Source: Streptomyces cavernicola (GTDB lineage Bacteria > Actinomycetota > Actinomycetes > Streptomycetales > Streptomycetaceae). Taken from it: a DNA stretch of 32,370 nt. Below, piece by piece: positions 23,458 to 31,083 of this stretch (position 1 is its first letter; every line of letters begins with the position of its first letter). The notes under the pieces are model-generated. The model had not been told where the DNA came from and ran no database searches. It saw nothing but the letters and a program-made list of their open reading frames with translations. The translations under genes and the position numbers were made by a program. The stretch is from the NCBI RefSeq assembly GCF_029968035.1, contig NZ_JASCIQ010000062.1, positions 1 through 32,370 of the forward strand, given 5' to 3'.

Positions 23458-24576
23458 ATGCAGCACCAGCACCAGTACCGGCAAAGTTTGCGCGCGGGCC
23501 CGGTCGTCGACGTGACCGGGCCCCTGTGGCAGGACGAGACAGCCGACGAGGTGCTCCTGCGCCCGCCGCCGCGCCGGGCGGTCCGCTCGCGCCCGCGCCG
23601 GCGCAGACGCCGCCGGCCGCTGCGCCGCCTCGTCCTGGTCCTGCTCGCGCTGCTCCTCGGCGTGCCGTTCGGCACGTATGCCTGGGCCGACACGCGCCTC
23701 AACCGGGACGTCGACCTCGGCACACACGGGCACCGCCCGCCGCCCGGCAAGGGCACCACGTATCTGATCGTCGGCTCCGACAGCCGCGCGGGGCTCACCG
23801 CCGAGGAGCAGCGGGACCTGCACACCGGGGCGGTCTCCGGGCGGCGTACGGACTCGATGATCCTGCTGCACACCGGCGAGTCCGGCACGACCATGGTGAG
23901 CCTGCCGCGCGACTCGTGGGTGACCGTGCCCGCGTATCTGCGCACGTCCACGGGCAAGCGCACGAAACCGGCGCAGAGCAAGCTCAACGCCTCCTTCTCG
24001 CACGGCGGGCCCGAACTCCTCGCGCGCACCGTGGAGTTCAACACCGGCCTGCGCATCGACCACTACGCGGAGATCGGCTTCGCCGGGTTCGTGAAGATCG
24101 TCGACGCGGTCGGCGGGGTGCGGATGTGCCTGCCGCGCGCCATCCGCGACGAGAAGTCGGGCGCCGACCTCCGCAAGGGGTGCCAGCAGCTGGACGGCGG
24201 TGAGTCCCTCGCGTTCGTACGGCAACGCCACCAGGAGGCGGAGGGGGACCTGGGGCGCACCCTCAACCAGCAGAAGTTCCTTGCCGCGTTGGCGAAGCGG
24301 GCGGCCACGTCGGACACGCTGCTCGACCCGACGGTCCTCTACCCGGCGCTCGGCGCGGGCCTGGACACGCTGGTCGTCGACCGTGACATGACGTTGCGTC
24401 AACTCGCGTCGATGGTACGGGCGGTGCAGGGCGTGACGGACGGGCGTGGCCGGCGCATCAACGTGCCGGTGGCAGCGGTCGGCGTTCCCACGCCGCAGGG
24501 GAGTGCGATTCGGTGGGACGAGGGGAGGGCGCGGGAGCTGTTCGATCGGTTGCGGCGGGATCTGCCGGTCGGCTAG
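23458..24576 (+). CDS. LytR-CpsA-Psr (LCP) family protein
   Basis: This 372-aa type II membrane protein has a cytoplasmic N-terminus with a dense Arg block (RPRRRRRRRPLRR), one TM helix (about 58-76), then the extracellular LCP domain. LCP landmarks are YLIVGSDSRAG, RTDSMILLH, VSLPRDSWV, SKLNASFSHGG, VDAVGGVRMCLP and the Arg-containing FVRQRH. LCP enzymes transfer undecaprenyl-linked glycopolymers to peptidoglycan. AAGGGAG sits 7 nt before ATG 23458, and the gene follows the synthase by 16 nt, so it probably anchors the polymer made by that synthase. The 3' end runs into a repeat block that separates it from convergent pobR. Confidence 0.93.
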   Translation: MQHQHQYRQSLRAGPVVDVTGPLWQDETADEVLLRPPPRRAVRSRPRRRRRRRPLRRLVLVLLALLLGVPFGTYAWADTRLNRDVDLGTHGHRPPPGKGTTYLIVGSDSRAGLTAEEQRDLHTGAVSGRRTDSMILLHTGESGTTMVSLPRDSWVTVPAYLRTSTGKRTKPAQSKLNASFSHGGPELLARTVEFNTGLRIDHYAEIGFAGFVKIVDAVGGVRMCLPRAIRDEKSGADLRKGCQQLDGGESLAFVRQRHQEAEGDLGRTLNQQKFLAALAKRAATSDTLLDPTVLYPALGAGLDTLVVDRDMTLRQLASMVRAVQGVTDGRGRRINVPVAAVGVPTPQGSAIRWDEGRARELFDRLRRDLPVG

Positions 24577-24599
24577 CCAGCGCTGTCGCCCCACACCCC

Positions 24600-24990
24600 C
24601 GCCCCGGTCCCCGGTTGTTGTTCGGCTGCTGCGCGGTGGTGGCTGGTCGCGCAGTTCCCCGCGCCCCTGTTCCGGGGCTGTCGCCCCGGTCCCCGGTCGT
24701 CGCTCGCCTGCCGCGCCGTGGTGGCCGGTTGCGCAGTTCCCCGCGCCCCTGAACCGGGGGCTTCGCCCCGGTCCCGGTTCTTGTTCGCCTGCCGCGCGGT
24801 GGTGGCTGGTCGCGCAGTTCCCCGCGCCCCTGACGGGGCACTCGTCGCAGGTCCCGGCCCGCCAAATCCAGCCCCTCCGGCGTTTGAGGAGCGGGGGTTC
24901 GGGGGCTGGCCCCCGTAGCCGACGGCAGTCTTTCGGGAAGGGGCGGGGAGGGGATCCAAAACGGGGTCCGGGGCGGAGCCCCGGGGTGTC
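24600..24990. repeat. Intergenic repeat cassette, locus 4
   Basis: The gap 24577-25012 between convergent LCP and pobR genes has no supported gene. It contains three A units (core GCGCAGTTCCCCGCGCCCCTG, ending near 24669, 24751 and 24832) separated by hairpins such as GGGGCTGTCGCCCC, a B unit (CAGCCCCTCCGGCGTTTGAG at 24869) and a C unit (CCGACGGCAGTCTTTCGGG, from 24919), ending with a CCGGGGCGGAGCCCCGG hairpin (about 24968-24984). Confidence 0.85.
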
Positions 24991-25012
24991 TGCAAGGTCC
25001 GCAGGGGAGGGG

Positions 25013-26797
25013 TCAGGTCAGGGGGATCTGGGAGAAGCGGCCCGCGATGTGGAGGTCGGCCTCGATGCGGGACACCGCCGCCCGCAGCGCGGGCAACACC
25101 TCACCCCGAACCTCCGCAACCGTCCGCCGACTGCTGTGCATAGCGACATTCACCGCAGCCACCACCCGCCCGGAAGCATCCCGCACGGGCACGGCCAGAG
25201 ACCGCAACCCCTCCTCCAACTCCTCGTCGACCAACGCGTGTTGAGCAACCGAGACCTCGGAGAGGAGCGCGTCGAGCGCCGCCCGCTCGGTGACCGTGTG
25301 CGGGGTCAGGGCCCGCAGTTCGGCCCCGTCGAGCAGCGCCGCACGCTCCGCCTCCGGCAGCCCGGCGAGCAGGACGCGTCCCAGCGACGTCGGGTACGCG
25401 GGCAGCCGCGAGCCGATGGTGATGTGCACGCTCATGATGCGGCTGGTGGCGACCCGAGCCGTGTACCGGACGGCGTCCCCGTCGAGCACCGCGAGCGACG
25501 CCGAGTCGTGCACCGCCCGTACCAGCGTGGCCAGATGGGGCGAGGCGATGTCCGGCAGCGTGCTGCGCGAGAGCGGCGCGTGCCCGAGGTCGAGGACGCG
25601 CGGCGTGAGCCGGAACGCGCGGTCGTCACGCTGCACCAGGCCCAGGTGCTTGTAGGTCAGCAGGGCCCGGCGCGCGGTCGCACGGGCGAGCCCGGTGGCC
25701 TCGGCGACGGCGGACAGGCTGAGCGCGTCCCGCCCCTCGTCGAACGCGGTGAGCACGGTCAAGCCACGGGCGAGGGACTCCACGAACCCGGAGCCCAGCT
25801 CCTGCTTGGACGCGGTGGTCCAGTCGGCGAGCCCGCTCTCCGGCCGGGGCCGCGGGGTCGCGGGCTCGCGAAGGAGCCGCTCCATCGCGGCCACGGTGCG
25901 GCGCGCGCCGGGCAGCAGCGAGCGGCGCAGGGCCGCGGCGCTGTGCCGGCTGGTGTGGCTGACCACGCTGAGCGCACACACCGTACGGCCCCGCGGGTCG
26001 CGCACCGGCAGCGCGAGGGCGATCAGGCCGGGCTCGATCAGCTGGTCGTCGACGGCGAGCCCGGCGTCCCCGGCCTCGGCGGCCCGCTCCTCGAACTCCT
26101 TGGACACGGAGGCCAGTTGAGCCCCGTCGGCCGCGGACTCCGGCCGCTCCGGCACGGCGGGGAAGCCCCGGTCGAGCGGGTCGGCGGTGCGCCGCTCGCG
26201 CCACCGCGCCCACTGCTCCTCGGTCCACTCGGCGGCGAACAGGGCGCCCGGCGCGGTCCGTTCGGCGGGCAGCAGGTCGCCGATGCGGAAGGAGAGGGAC
26301 ATGGCGCGGCGCCGCGTCGACTGGTGCACGAAGCGGATGCCGTCGCCGTCCGGCACGGCCAGGGACACCGACTCGTCCAGCTCGTCCGCGAGCCGCTCGG
26401 CGAGCGGCCCGAGCGGACCCGGCACGTGCAGCGCCGCGAGGAAGGCGTTGCCGAGCTCCATCAGGCGCGGGGCGAGCGTCGCGGTGTGCGCGTCGAGGCG
26501 TACGCATCCCATGCGGGCCAGGGTCGCGGTGACGCGGTCGACCGTGGAGCGGGCCAGGCCGGTGGCGCGGGCCAGGTCGCCGACCGGGCGGCGTCCGTCG
26601 GCGGCCCCGAGCGCGCGCAGCACGGCGACCCCGCGCAGCAGCGGCCCGACGGCCTCCGACGGCGGCTCGCCCTGGGCGGCGGTGAGGCCGCCGGAAGGGT
26701 CGGCGGTGAGGCCGAGGGGACGGTCGGCGGTCAGGTCGAGGGAGCGATCGGCACGCAGGCCGATGGAACGGTCGGCGGGCGGGGGCGTGACGGCCAT
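25013..26797 (-). CDS. pobR: PobR-type double IclR regulator
   Basis: This 594-aa protein is a fusion of two complete IclR-family regulators. HTH 1 covers about residues 52-112 (GLARSTVDRVTATLARMG) with ligand domain 1 at about 120-310. HTH 2 covers about 341-402 (GLARATARRALLTYKHLGLV) with ligand domain 2 at about 410-590. PobR of S. coelicolor, the 4-hydroxybenzoate-responsive repressor of pobA, is a known double-IclR protein of this kind, and this gene is directly divergent from pobA. The start is ATG 26797 with GGAG 6 nt upstream. The N-terminus carries four 8-residue repeats. It is expected to bind the intergenic half-site array and release on 4-hydroxybenzoate. Confidence 0.9.
   Translation of the reverse strand: MAVTPPPADRSIGLRADRSLDLTADRPLGLTADPSGGLTAAQGEPPSEAVGPLLRGVAVLRALGAADGRRPVGDLARATGLARSTVDRVTATLARMGCVRLDAHTATLAPRLMELGNAFLAALHVPGPLGPLAERLADELDESVSLAVPDGDGIRFVHQSTRRRAMSLSFRIGDLLPAERTAPGALFAAEWTEEQWARWRERRTADPLDRGFPAVPERPESAADGAQLASVSKEFEERAAEAGDAGLAVDDQLIEPGLIALALPVRDPRGRTVCALSVVSHTSRHSAAALRRSLLPGARRTVAAMERLLREPATPRPRPESGLADWTTASKQELGSGFVESLARGLTVLTAFDEGRDALSLSAVAEATGLARATARRALLTYKHLGLVQRDDRAFRLTPRVLDLGHAPLSRSTLPDIASPHLATLVRAVHDSASLAVLDGDAVRYTARVATSRIMSVHITIGSRLPAYPTSLGRVLLAGLPEAERAALLDGAELRALTPHTVTERAALDALLSEVSVAQHALVDEELEEGLRSLAVPVRDASGRVVAAVNVAMHSSRRTVAEVRGEVLPALRAAVSRIEADLHIAGRFSQIPLT
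26681..26776 (-). repeat. Four 24-bp in-frame repeats in pobR 5' end
   Basis: Residues 8-39 of the regulator read ADRSIGLR, ADRSLDLT, ADRPLGLT, ADPSGGLT: four imperfect 8-residue units encoded by 24-bp repeats. They precede the first HTH as a probably disordered extension. Repeat number may vary between strains. Confidence 0.85.
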
Positions 26798-26843
26798 GGG
26801 CTACTCCGCTGCGGTGCGGTCGAGCCGTGCGCGCGAGGGGCCG

Positions 26844-26872
26844 TTGACATCACGACCGGGCGCGCGCAAACT
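26844..26872 (+). promoter_or_regulatory. Candidate pobA promoter
   Basis: TTGACA (26844-26849) is a perfect -35 hexamer. With a 17-nt spacer the -10 would be CAAACT (26867-26872), a weak match. Transcription would start near 26880, directly before the half-site array, which fits repression by a bound regulator. Confidence 0.4.
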
Positions 26873-26880
26873 CGGGGCGC

Positions 26881-26912
26881 TTCAAAAATGAACGCAAGTT
26901 CACTAGGCGAAC
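26881..26912. promoter_or_regulatory. pobA/pobR operator half-site array
   Basis: Four half-sites occur: TTCA (26881-26884), TGAAC (26889-26893), GTTCA (26898-26902) and GAAC (26909-26912). TTCA-AAAA-TGAA and TGAAC-GCAA-GTTCA are perfect inverted repeats sharing a half-site, and GTTC-N7-GAAC is a third. Operators of IclR-type PobR/PcaU regulators in Acinetobacter also carry more than two repeats. The site is 55 bp before pobA and about 85 bp before pobR. Confidence 0.65.
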
Positions 26913-26966
26913 AGATCCTAGCATTGCGGCGCCTCGCCCGAGCGCCCCGCACCGAGGAGGACCCTG

Positions 26967-28160
26967 ATGCAGCCCGACCACACGAGTGTCGCGATCGTCG
27001 GCGGGGGACCCGCGGGCCTGCTGCTCGCCCGCCTGCTGCACCGCGCGGGCGTCGACGCCGTCGTCCTGGAGAGCCGGGACCGGGCGTACGTCGAGTGCCG
27101 TCAGCGCGCCGGAATCCTGGAGCAGGCCACCGTCGACGCCCTGCGCGAGGCCGGCGCCGGCGCCCGTATGGACCGGGAGGGCATCACGCACGACGGCATA
27201 GAACTGCGCTTCGACCGCCGTGCCCACCGCGTCGACTTCCCCTCCCTGACCGGCGGCCGGCGCGTCATGGTGTACGCGCAGACCGAGGTGGTCAAGGACC
27301 TCGTCGCCCTCCAACTCGCCGACGGCGGGCCGCTGTTGTTCGAGGCCGAGGTGCGCGCGGTCACCGGCGCGGACACCGAGAGGCCCGTGGTCCACTACCG
27401 CCACGAGGGCCGCGACCACACCCTCAGCTGCGACTACGTCGTCGGCTGCGACGGCTTCCACGGCGTCGTGAAAAGGGCCGTCCCGGAGGCGGTGCGCAGC
27501 ACGTACGAACGCGTCTATCCGTACTCCTGGCTCGGCGTCCTCGCCGAAGCGCCGCCCGTCTACGACGAGTTGATCTACGCCCACTCGGAGCGCGGCTTCG
27601 CCCTCGCCAGCATGCGCTCGCCGAGCGTGAGCCGCCTCTACCTCCAGGTCCCGAACGGCACCGACCCCGGCGAGTGGCCCGACGCCCGCATCTGGGACGA
27701 ACTCGACGCCCGCCTCGCCGTCGACGCCGAGCCCGGCTGGAAACTGGAGCGCGGCCCGATCACCGCCAAGTCGGTCCTGCCGATGCGCAGCCACGTCACC
27801 GAGCCGATGCGGTACGGGCGCGTCCTGCTCGCGGGCGACGCCGCCCATATCGTCCCGCCGACCGGCGCCAAGGGCCTCAACCTCGCCGCCGCCGACGTCG
27901 TCGTCGTCGCCCGCGCCCTGACCGCCCGCTACCGCGACGGCTCCACCGCGCTCCTCGACTCGTACTCCGACACCTGCCTGCGCCGGGTCTGGCGTGCCGA
28001 GCACTTCTCGTACTTCATGACGACGACGCTGCACGCCGACCCGGAGCAGAGCCCGTTCGACACCCGGCTCCAGCTCTCCCAACTGGAGCAGGTGTCGAAC
28101 TCGCGGCACGCGGCGGCCGAACTGGCCGAGAACTACACGGGGTTGCCGATCCCGGACTGA
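26967..28160 (+). CDS. pobA: 4-hydroxybenzoate 3-monooxygenase
   Basis: This 397-aa FAD-dependent hydroxylase converts 4-hydroxybenzoate to protocatechuate with NAD(P)H and O2, feeding the beta-ketoadipate pathway. FAD-binding GGGPAGLLLARLL starts at about 11, the second FAD motif GRVLLAGDAAHIVPPTGAKGLNLAAADV is near 285, and CDYVVGCDGFHG (DG motif) is near 155. It resembles PobA throughout (ECRQRAGILEQATVD; SYSDTCLRRVWRAEHFSYFMTT). GAGGAGG lies 6 nt before ATG 26967. It is divergent from pobR. Its 3' end overlaps the convergent transporter remnant by 28 bp. Confidence 0.97.
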   Translation: MQPDHTSVAIVGGGPAGLLLARLLHRAGVDAVVLESRDRAYVECRQRAGILEQATVDALREAGAGARMDREGITHDGIELRFDRRAHRVDFPSLTGGRRVMVYAQTEVVKDLVALQLADGGPLLFEAEVRAVTGADTERPVVHYRHEGRDHTLSCDYVVGCDGFHGVVKRAVPEAVRSTYERVYPYSWLGVLAEAPPVYDELIYAHSERGFALASMRSPSVSRLYLQVPNGTDPGEWPDARIWDELDARLAVDAEPGWKLERGPITAKSVLPMRSHVTEPMRYGRVLLAGDAAHIVPPTGAKGLNLAAADVVVVARALTARYRDGSTALLDSYSDTCLRRVWRAEHFSYFMTTTLHADPEQSPFDTRLQLSQLEQVSNSRHAAAELAENYTGLPIPD

Positions 28161-28780
28161 GCCGAGGGGCCGGGGGAGTCCGGGGCGTTCGCGGAGTCCG
28201 AGGCATCCGGGGCGGGCGCGCGGCGGTCGCCGAGCCGGCCTGCGAGGGGGACGAGGGCGATCGCCGCCGCACCCACCAGGCCGGCCACCGCGAAGGCCGT
28301 GAACCCCCAGCTCTCGTTGCCGTCGGCGGCGAGCGCCCCGCCCAGCCACGGACCGAGCACCGCGCCGGTCCGGCCCACCCCGGTCACCCAGCCGAGCCCG
28401 GCGGCCCGCTCGCCGGAACCGTAGACGGTGCCGGTCGCGGCGTACACCATCACCTGCGCGCTGAACAGCCACACACCGGTGACCGCCACCACCGCGTACG
28501 TCACGCCGAGCGGCAGGTGCTCGCGCAGGAGCAGCGCACCCGCGGCCGTGAGCACGAACCACAGCGCCGACACCTTCACCGCGCCGAACCGGTCCGCTGT
28601 ACGGCCCGCGATCAGCATGCCGACGATCCCGCCCGCGTTGATGACGAGCAGGAAGCTCACCGAGGCGTCTCTTGCCCCCGCGCCCCGCCTCCCGCCGCGG
28701 CTCCCCGCGTCCCGCCGGGATCCCACGTCCTCGTACGGGAATGCGGCCAGGGAATACGCAGAGGCCGTCGGACCTTGCAC
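28133..28780 (-). pseudogene. MFS transporter, N-terminal half missing
   Basis: The recognisable part (about 28145-28665) is the C-terminal half of a major-facilitator transporter, probably an aromatic-acid/H+ symporter of the PcaK type. It has SFLLVINAGGIVGMLIAGRT with the cytoplasmic-loop motif GRTADRFG, then helices to WGFTAFAVAGLVGAAAI. About five to six spans remain where a full transporter has twelve. The residues before it (VGSRRDAGSRGGRRGAGARD) are low complexity and unrelated. No other frame upstream encodes the missing helices, so this is a deletion, not a frameshift. The neighbouring pobA suggests it once imported 4-hydroxybenzoate. A short translated product cannot be excluded. 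Confidence 0.75.
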
Positions 28781-28785
28781 GCGAC

Positions 28786-29562
28786 ATGACCCCAGCGCAC
28801 CCCGCCCTAGATCCGCATGCCCCGACGTCCCCCGTCGCGACGTCCCCCGCCCCGGACCGTTCGGAGGTCCGCTCGGAGATCCACCCCCTGGACCGGCCCA
28901 CCCGTGCCGCGCTCACCGGGCCGCAGGCCGGGATCGCCGAGCGGCGGGGGCGGGTGCTGCGCTTCCCCGCGGACGTCTCGCCCTGGCTCGCGCTGCCCGA
29001 CGAGCCGAACGGCCAGGACTGGGCCGACCTCGCCGAACTGGTCGGCGCGGGCGGGGAGTTCGCGCTCGCCGCGACGACCGAGGTGGTGCCGCCGGAGGGC
29101 TGGGCCGAGACGTTCCGCGTGCCCGGCGTGCAGCTGGTCGACGACGGAGTGCAGGCGGCGTACGACGAGGAGGCCGTGCCGCTCGGCCCCGCCGACGTCC
29201 CGGAGATGCTGGACCTCGTCGCGCGCACCCGCCCCGGACCGTTCCTCGAGCGGACCGTCGAGCTCGGCGGGTACGTGGGCGTCCGGCGCGGCGGCGCGCT
29301 CGTGGCGATGGCGGGGGAGCGGCTGCGGCCGACGGGGTACGCCGAGATCAGCGGAGTCTGCACCGACCCCGCGTACCGAGGCCAGGGCCTTGCGGGCCGG
29401 CTCGTGCTCGCCGTTTCGGCGGGCATCCGGGACCGAGGTGAGGTGCCGTTCCTGCACACCGGCGCGGAGAACACCGGCGCCATCCGCCTCTACGAGCAGC
29501 TGGGCTTCCGGCTCCGCCGCGAGGTGGCGTTCTTCGGGCTCCGGGTGCCAGGGGACGCGTAG
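28786..29562 (+). CDS. GNAT-family N-acetyltransferase
   Basis: This 258-aa acyltransferase has its GNAT domain in the C-terminal half. Motif A is ISGVCTDPAYRGQGLAGRLVLAV, where the RGQGLA loop binds the acetyl-CoA pyrophosphate, followed by FLHTGAENTGAIRLYEQLGF (motif B). The N-terminal half (about 1-120) is an extra domain as in FR47-like/DUF-type GNATs. The substrate is not predictable. ATG 28786 is chosen over upstream starts at 28672 and 28741, which would read through Arg/Pro low complexity; no clear ribosome-binding site is visible. It lies directly against the truncated transporter, so its promoter may sit in deletion-junction DNA. Confidence 0.87.
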   Translation: MTPAHPALDPHAPTSPVATSPAPDRSEVRSEIHPLDRPTRAALTGPQAGIAERRGRVLRFPADVSPWLALPDEPNGQDWADLAELVGAGGEFALAATTEVVPPEGWAETFRVPGVQLVDDGVQAAYDEEAVPLGPADVPEMLDLVARTRPGPFLERTVELGGYVGVRRGGALVAMAGERLRPTGYAEISGVCTDPAYRGQGLAGRLVLAVSAGIRDRGEVPFLHTGAENTGAIRLYEQLGFRLRREVAFFGLRVPGDA

Positions 29563-29706
29563 GGCGGCTCGCCGTCCGGACCGGGGACGGACCGGAGGCG
29601 GACCGGGGCGGTGGTCGACGGGCGAGTGTCAGTGCCGGGTGTCAGGCTGAAGTCACCCACTCGGTTCGGACATCCCGCACGAACACTGCATGGAAAGGAT
29701 CTCGCT

Positions 29707-30516
29707 GTGATCACCACCGACTTCGCCCCCGGTGCCCCCTGTTTCCTGGACCTCGGAGCTCCCGACGTCCCCGCCGCAGCGGCCTTCTACGGCGCCGTGC
29801 TCGGCTGGGAGTACGAGCCCATGGGCGACGGAGGGGATATGGAAGGAGGCATGCTCCGCAGCGACGGCAAGCTGGTCGCCGGGCTCGGCAAGCTCACCGA
29901 GGAGGGCGCGCGCTCCGCCTGGATGATCTACTTCAACGTCCCCGACGCGGACGCCGCGACGAAAGCCGTCAAGCAGGCCGGCGGCACGGTCCGGGTCGAG
30001 CCGATGGACCTCGACGACTGGGGCCGCATGGCCCAGTTCAGCGACCCGCTGGGCGGCCAGTTCGCGGTCTGGCAGCCGGGCAAGGACTCGGGCGTCGAGA
30101 AGGTCGACGAGCCGGGCTCACTCTCCTGGACGGAGCTCTACACGACCGACGCCGCGGCAGCGAAGGAGTTCTACGGGCCCATCCTGGGCTGGCAGTTCAG
30201 CGACATGGAGCTGCCCGGCGGCGGAGGCACGTACACGCTGATCACCCCGACCGGCCTCCCCGAGGACCGTATGCAGGGCGGCCTCATGCAGCTGCCCGCG
30301 GAGCACCTCGCCCTGGCGAACGGCCGGCCGTACTGGCACCCGGTCTTCAATGTCACCGACTGCGACGCCGCGGTCGCCAAGGTCACCCAGAACGGCGGCA
30401 GCGTCCAGATGGGCCCCGACGACGCGGAGGGCGTCGGCCGGCTCGCGGTCTGCGTCGACCCGGCGGGCGCGGACTTCGTCGTCCTCACCCCGGCCGAGGC
30501 GCCGCAGGGGAGCTGA
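29707..30516 (+). CDS. Double VOC/glyoxalase-fold protein
   Basis: This 269-aa protein has two VOC domains (about 8-125 and 132-262), as in the mycobacterial CFP32/Rv0577 group and related annotated hydroxylases. Repeated features appear: APCFLDLGAPDVPAAAAFYG with LGWEY, and SWTELYTTDAAAAKEFYGPILGW; each domain ends with a FSDPLGGQFAVWQP- or CVDPAGADFVVLTP-type strand. The activity is unknown; members may be dioxygenase-, lyase- or binding-type. GTG 29707 is chosen because AAAGGA lies 7 nt upstream and homologues begin at this position. An inverted repeat GTTCG-N11-CGAAC (29664-29684) sits just upstream. Confidence 0.88.
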   Translation: MITTDFAPGAPCFLDLGAPDVPAAAAFYGAVLGWEYEPMGDGGDMEGGMLRSDGKLVAGLGKLTEEGARSAWMIYFNVPDADAATKAVKQAGGTVRVEPMDLDDWGRMAQFSDPLGGQFAVWQPGKDSGVEKVDEPGSLSWTELYTTDAAAAKEFYGPILGWQFSDMELPGGGGTYTLITPTGLPEDRMQGGLMQLPAEHLALANGRPYWHPVFNVTDCDAAVAKVTQNGGSVQMGPDDAEGVGRLAVCVDPAGADFVVLTPAEAPQGS

Positions 30517-30546
30517 CCGCAGGCGAGCTGACCGCAGGGGAGCTAG
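30502..30546 (+). repeat. Triplicated 15-bp unit carrying the stop codon
   Basis: Three copies of CCGCAGGSGAGCTGA (30502-30516, 30517-30531, 30532-30546) start inside the last codons of the VOC gene. Each copy carries an in-frame stop (TGA, TGA, TAG). The unit appears to have duplicated at the 3' end without changing the protein. Confidence 0.85.
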
Positions 30547-30561
30547 AGGGCTGGACACCCG

Positions 30562-31014
30562 CTAGGCGTCGGTCCCGTCCTCGCGGGTCACCGTGTCGTT
30601 GTAGCGCAGCAGATATTCCGCGAACCGCTCCAGGTCCGCCTCGTCCCAGTCCTCGACGCGGGCGGCGAACGCGCGCCGCCTGCTCTCCGCGGCCTGGGCG
30701 AGCATCTCGGCGCCCTTCGGGGTGAGGTGCAGGACCTGGATGCGGTGGTCCTCCGGATCGGTGCGCCGCTCCACGTAACCGAGGCGCTCCAGGTTGCCGA
30801 CCTGCCGGCTGACCGTCGACTTGTCGAGGAGATAGTGCGCGGCCAGGTCGGTGGCGCGGCAGCCCTGCCGGTCCTCCAGATGCGCGAGCAGCGTGAAGGA
30901 GACGAGGGAGAGCTCCGGGTGCGTGCGCGCCGCGCTCGCCCTGGCCCGGCGGGCGAACGCCGTCATCTCCCGCTGGATCACGGTCAGTGCCTCGGCCCTG
31001 CTGTACGCCGTCAT
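30562..31014 (-). CDS. MarR-family regulator
   Basis: This 150-aa winged-helix regulator has the HTH at about residues 48-85 (CRATDLAAHYLLDKSTVSRQVGNLERLGYV) and wing VERRTDPEDHRIQVLHLT, where the DxR of the MarR wing is conserved. The start at 31014 (MTAYSRAEALTV) is preferred over the longer frame at 31098, which would read through the operators. It is divergent from the ABC-2/Pip-like gene, with two near-identical palindromes between, so it probably represses both. The inducer is unknown. Confidence 0.92.
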   Translation of the reverse strand: MTAYSRAEALTVIQREMTAFARRARASAARTHPELSLVSFTLLAHLEDRQGCRATDLAAHYLLDKSTVSRQVGNLERLGYVERRTDPEDHRIQVLHLTPKGAEMLAQAAESRRRAFAARVEDWDEADLERFAEYLLRYNDTVTREDGTDA

Positions 31015-31058
31015 CGTTCTGGTCCCGGTCCTCGTTCGGTTGCCCTCACCCGCTGATG

Positions 31059-31073
31059 GTTGTAAAGTACAAC
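31059..31073. promoter_or_regulatory. MarR operator O1
   Basis: GTTGTA-AAG-TACAAC is a perfect palindrome with 6-bp arms. It is 45 bp before the MarR gene start and 55 bp before the divergent membrane-protein gene. Its centre is 26 bp (about 2.5 helical turns) from O2. Confidence 0.75.
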
Positions 31074-31083
31074 GTAAGTGAAG

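Noticed and set aside
21132..24056. A 974-codon minus-strand open frame antisense to the polysaccharide operon
   Set aside because: The composition is that of an antisense high-GC shadow; it has no domain, and the plus-strand genes have clear motifs.
14637..24990. A CRISPR-like array, because of regularly recurring units
   Set aside because: Units are imperfect, of varied spacing, contain hairpins and lie at gene ends; no unique uniform spacers and no cas genes.
28672..28785. Upstream extension of the GNAT protein
   Set aside because: The extra residues are Arg/Pro low complexity in the transporter remnant region and have no ribosome-binding site.
24446..28789. A 1447-codon plus-strand open frame across repeats, pobR antisense and pobA
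   Set aside because: It runs through repeats and out of frame with pobA; the residues are low-complexity Arg/Gly/Pro.
29690..29706. ATG at 29690 as start of the VOC gene
   Set aside because: It is out of frame with the VOC domains; GTG 29707 with AAAGGA upstream fits.
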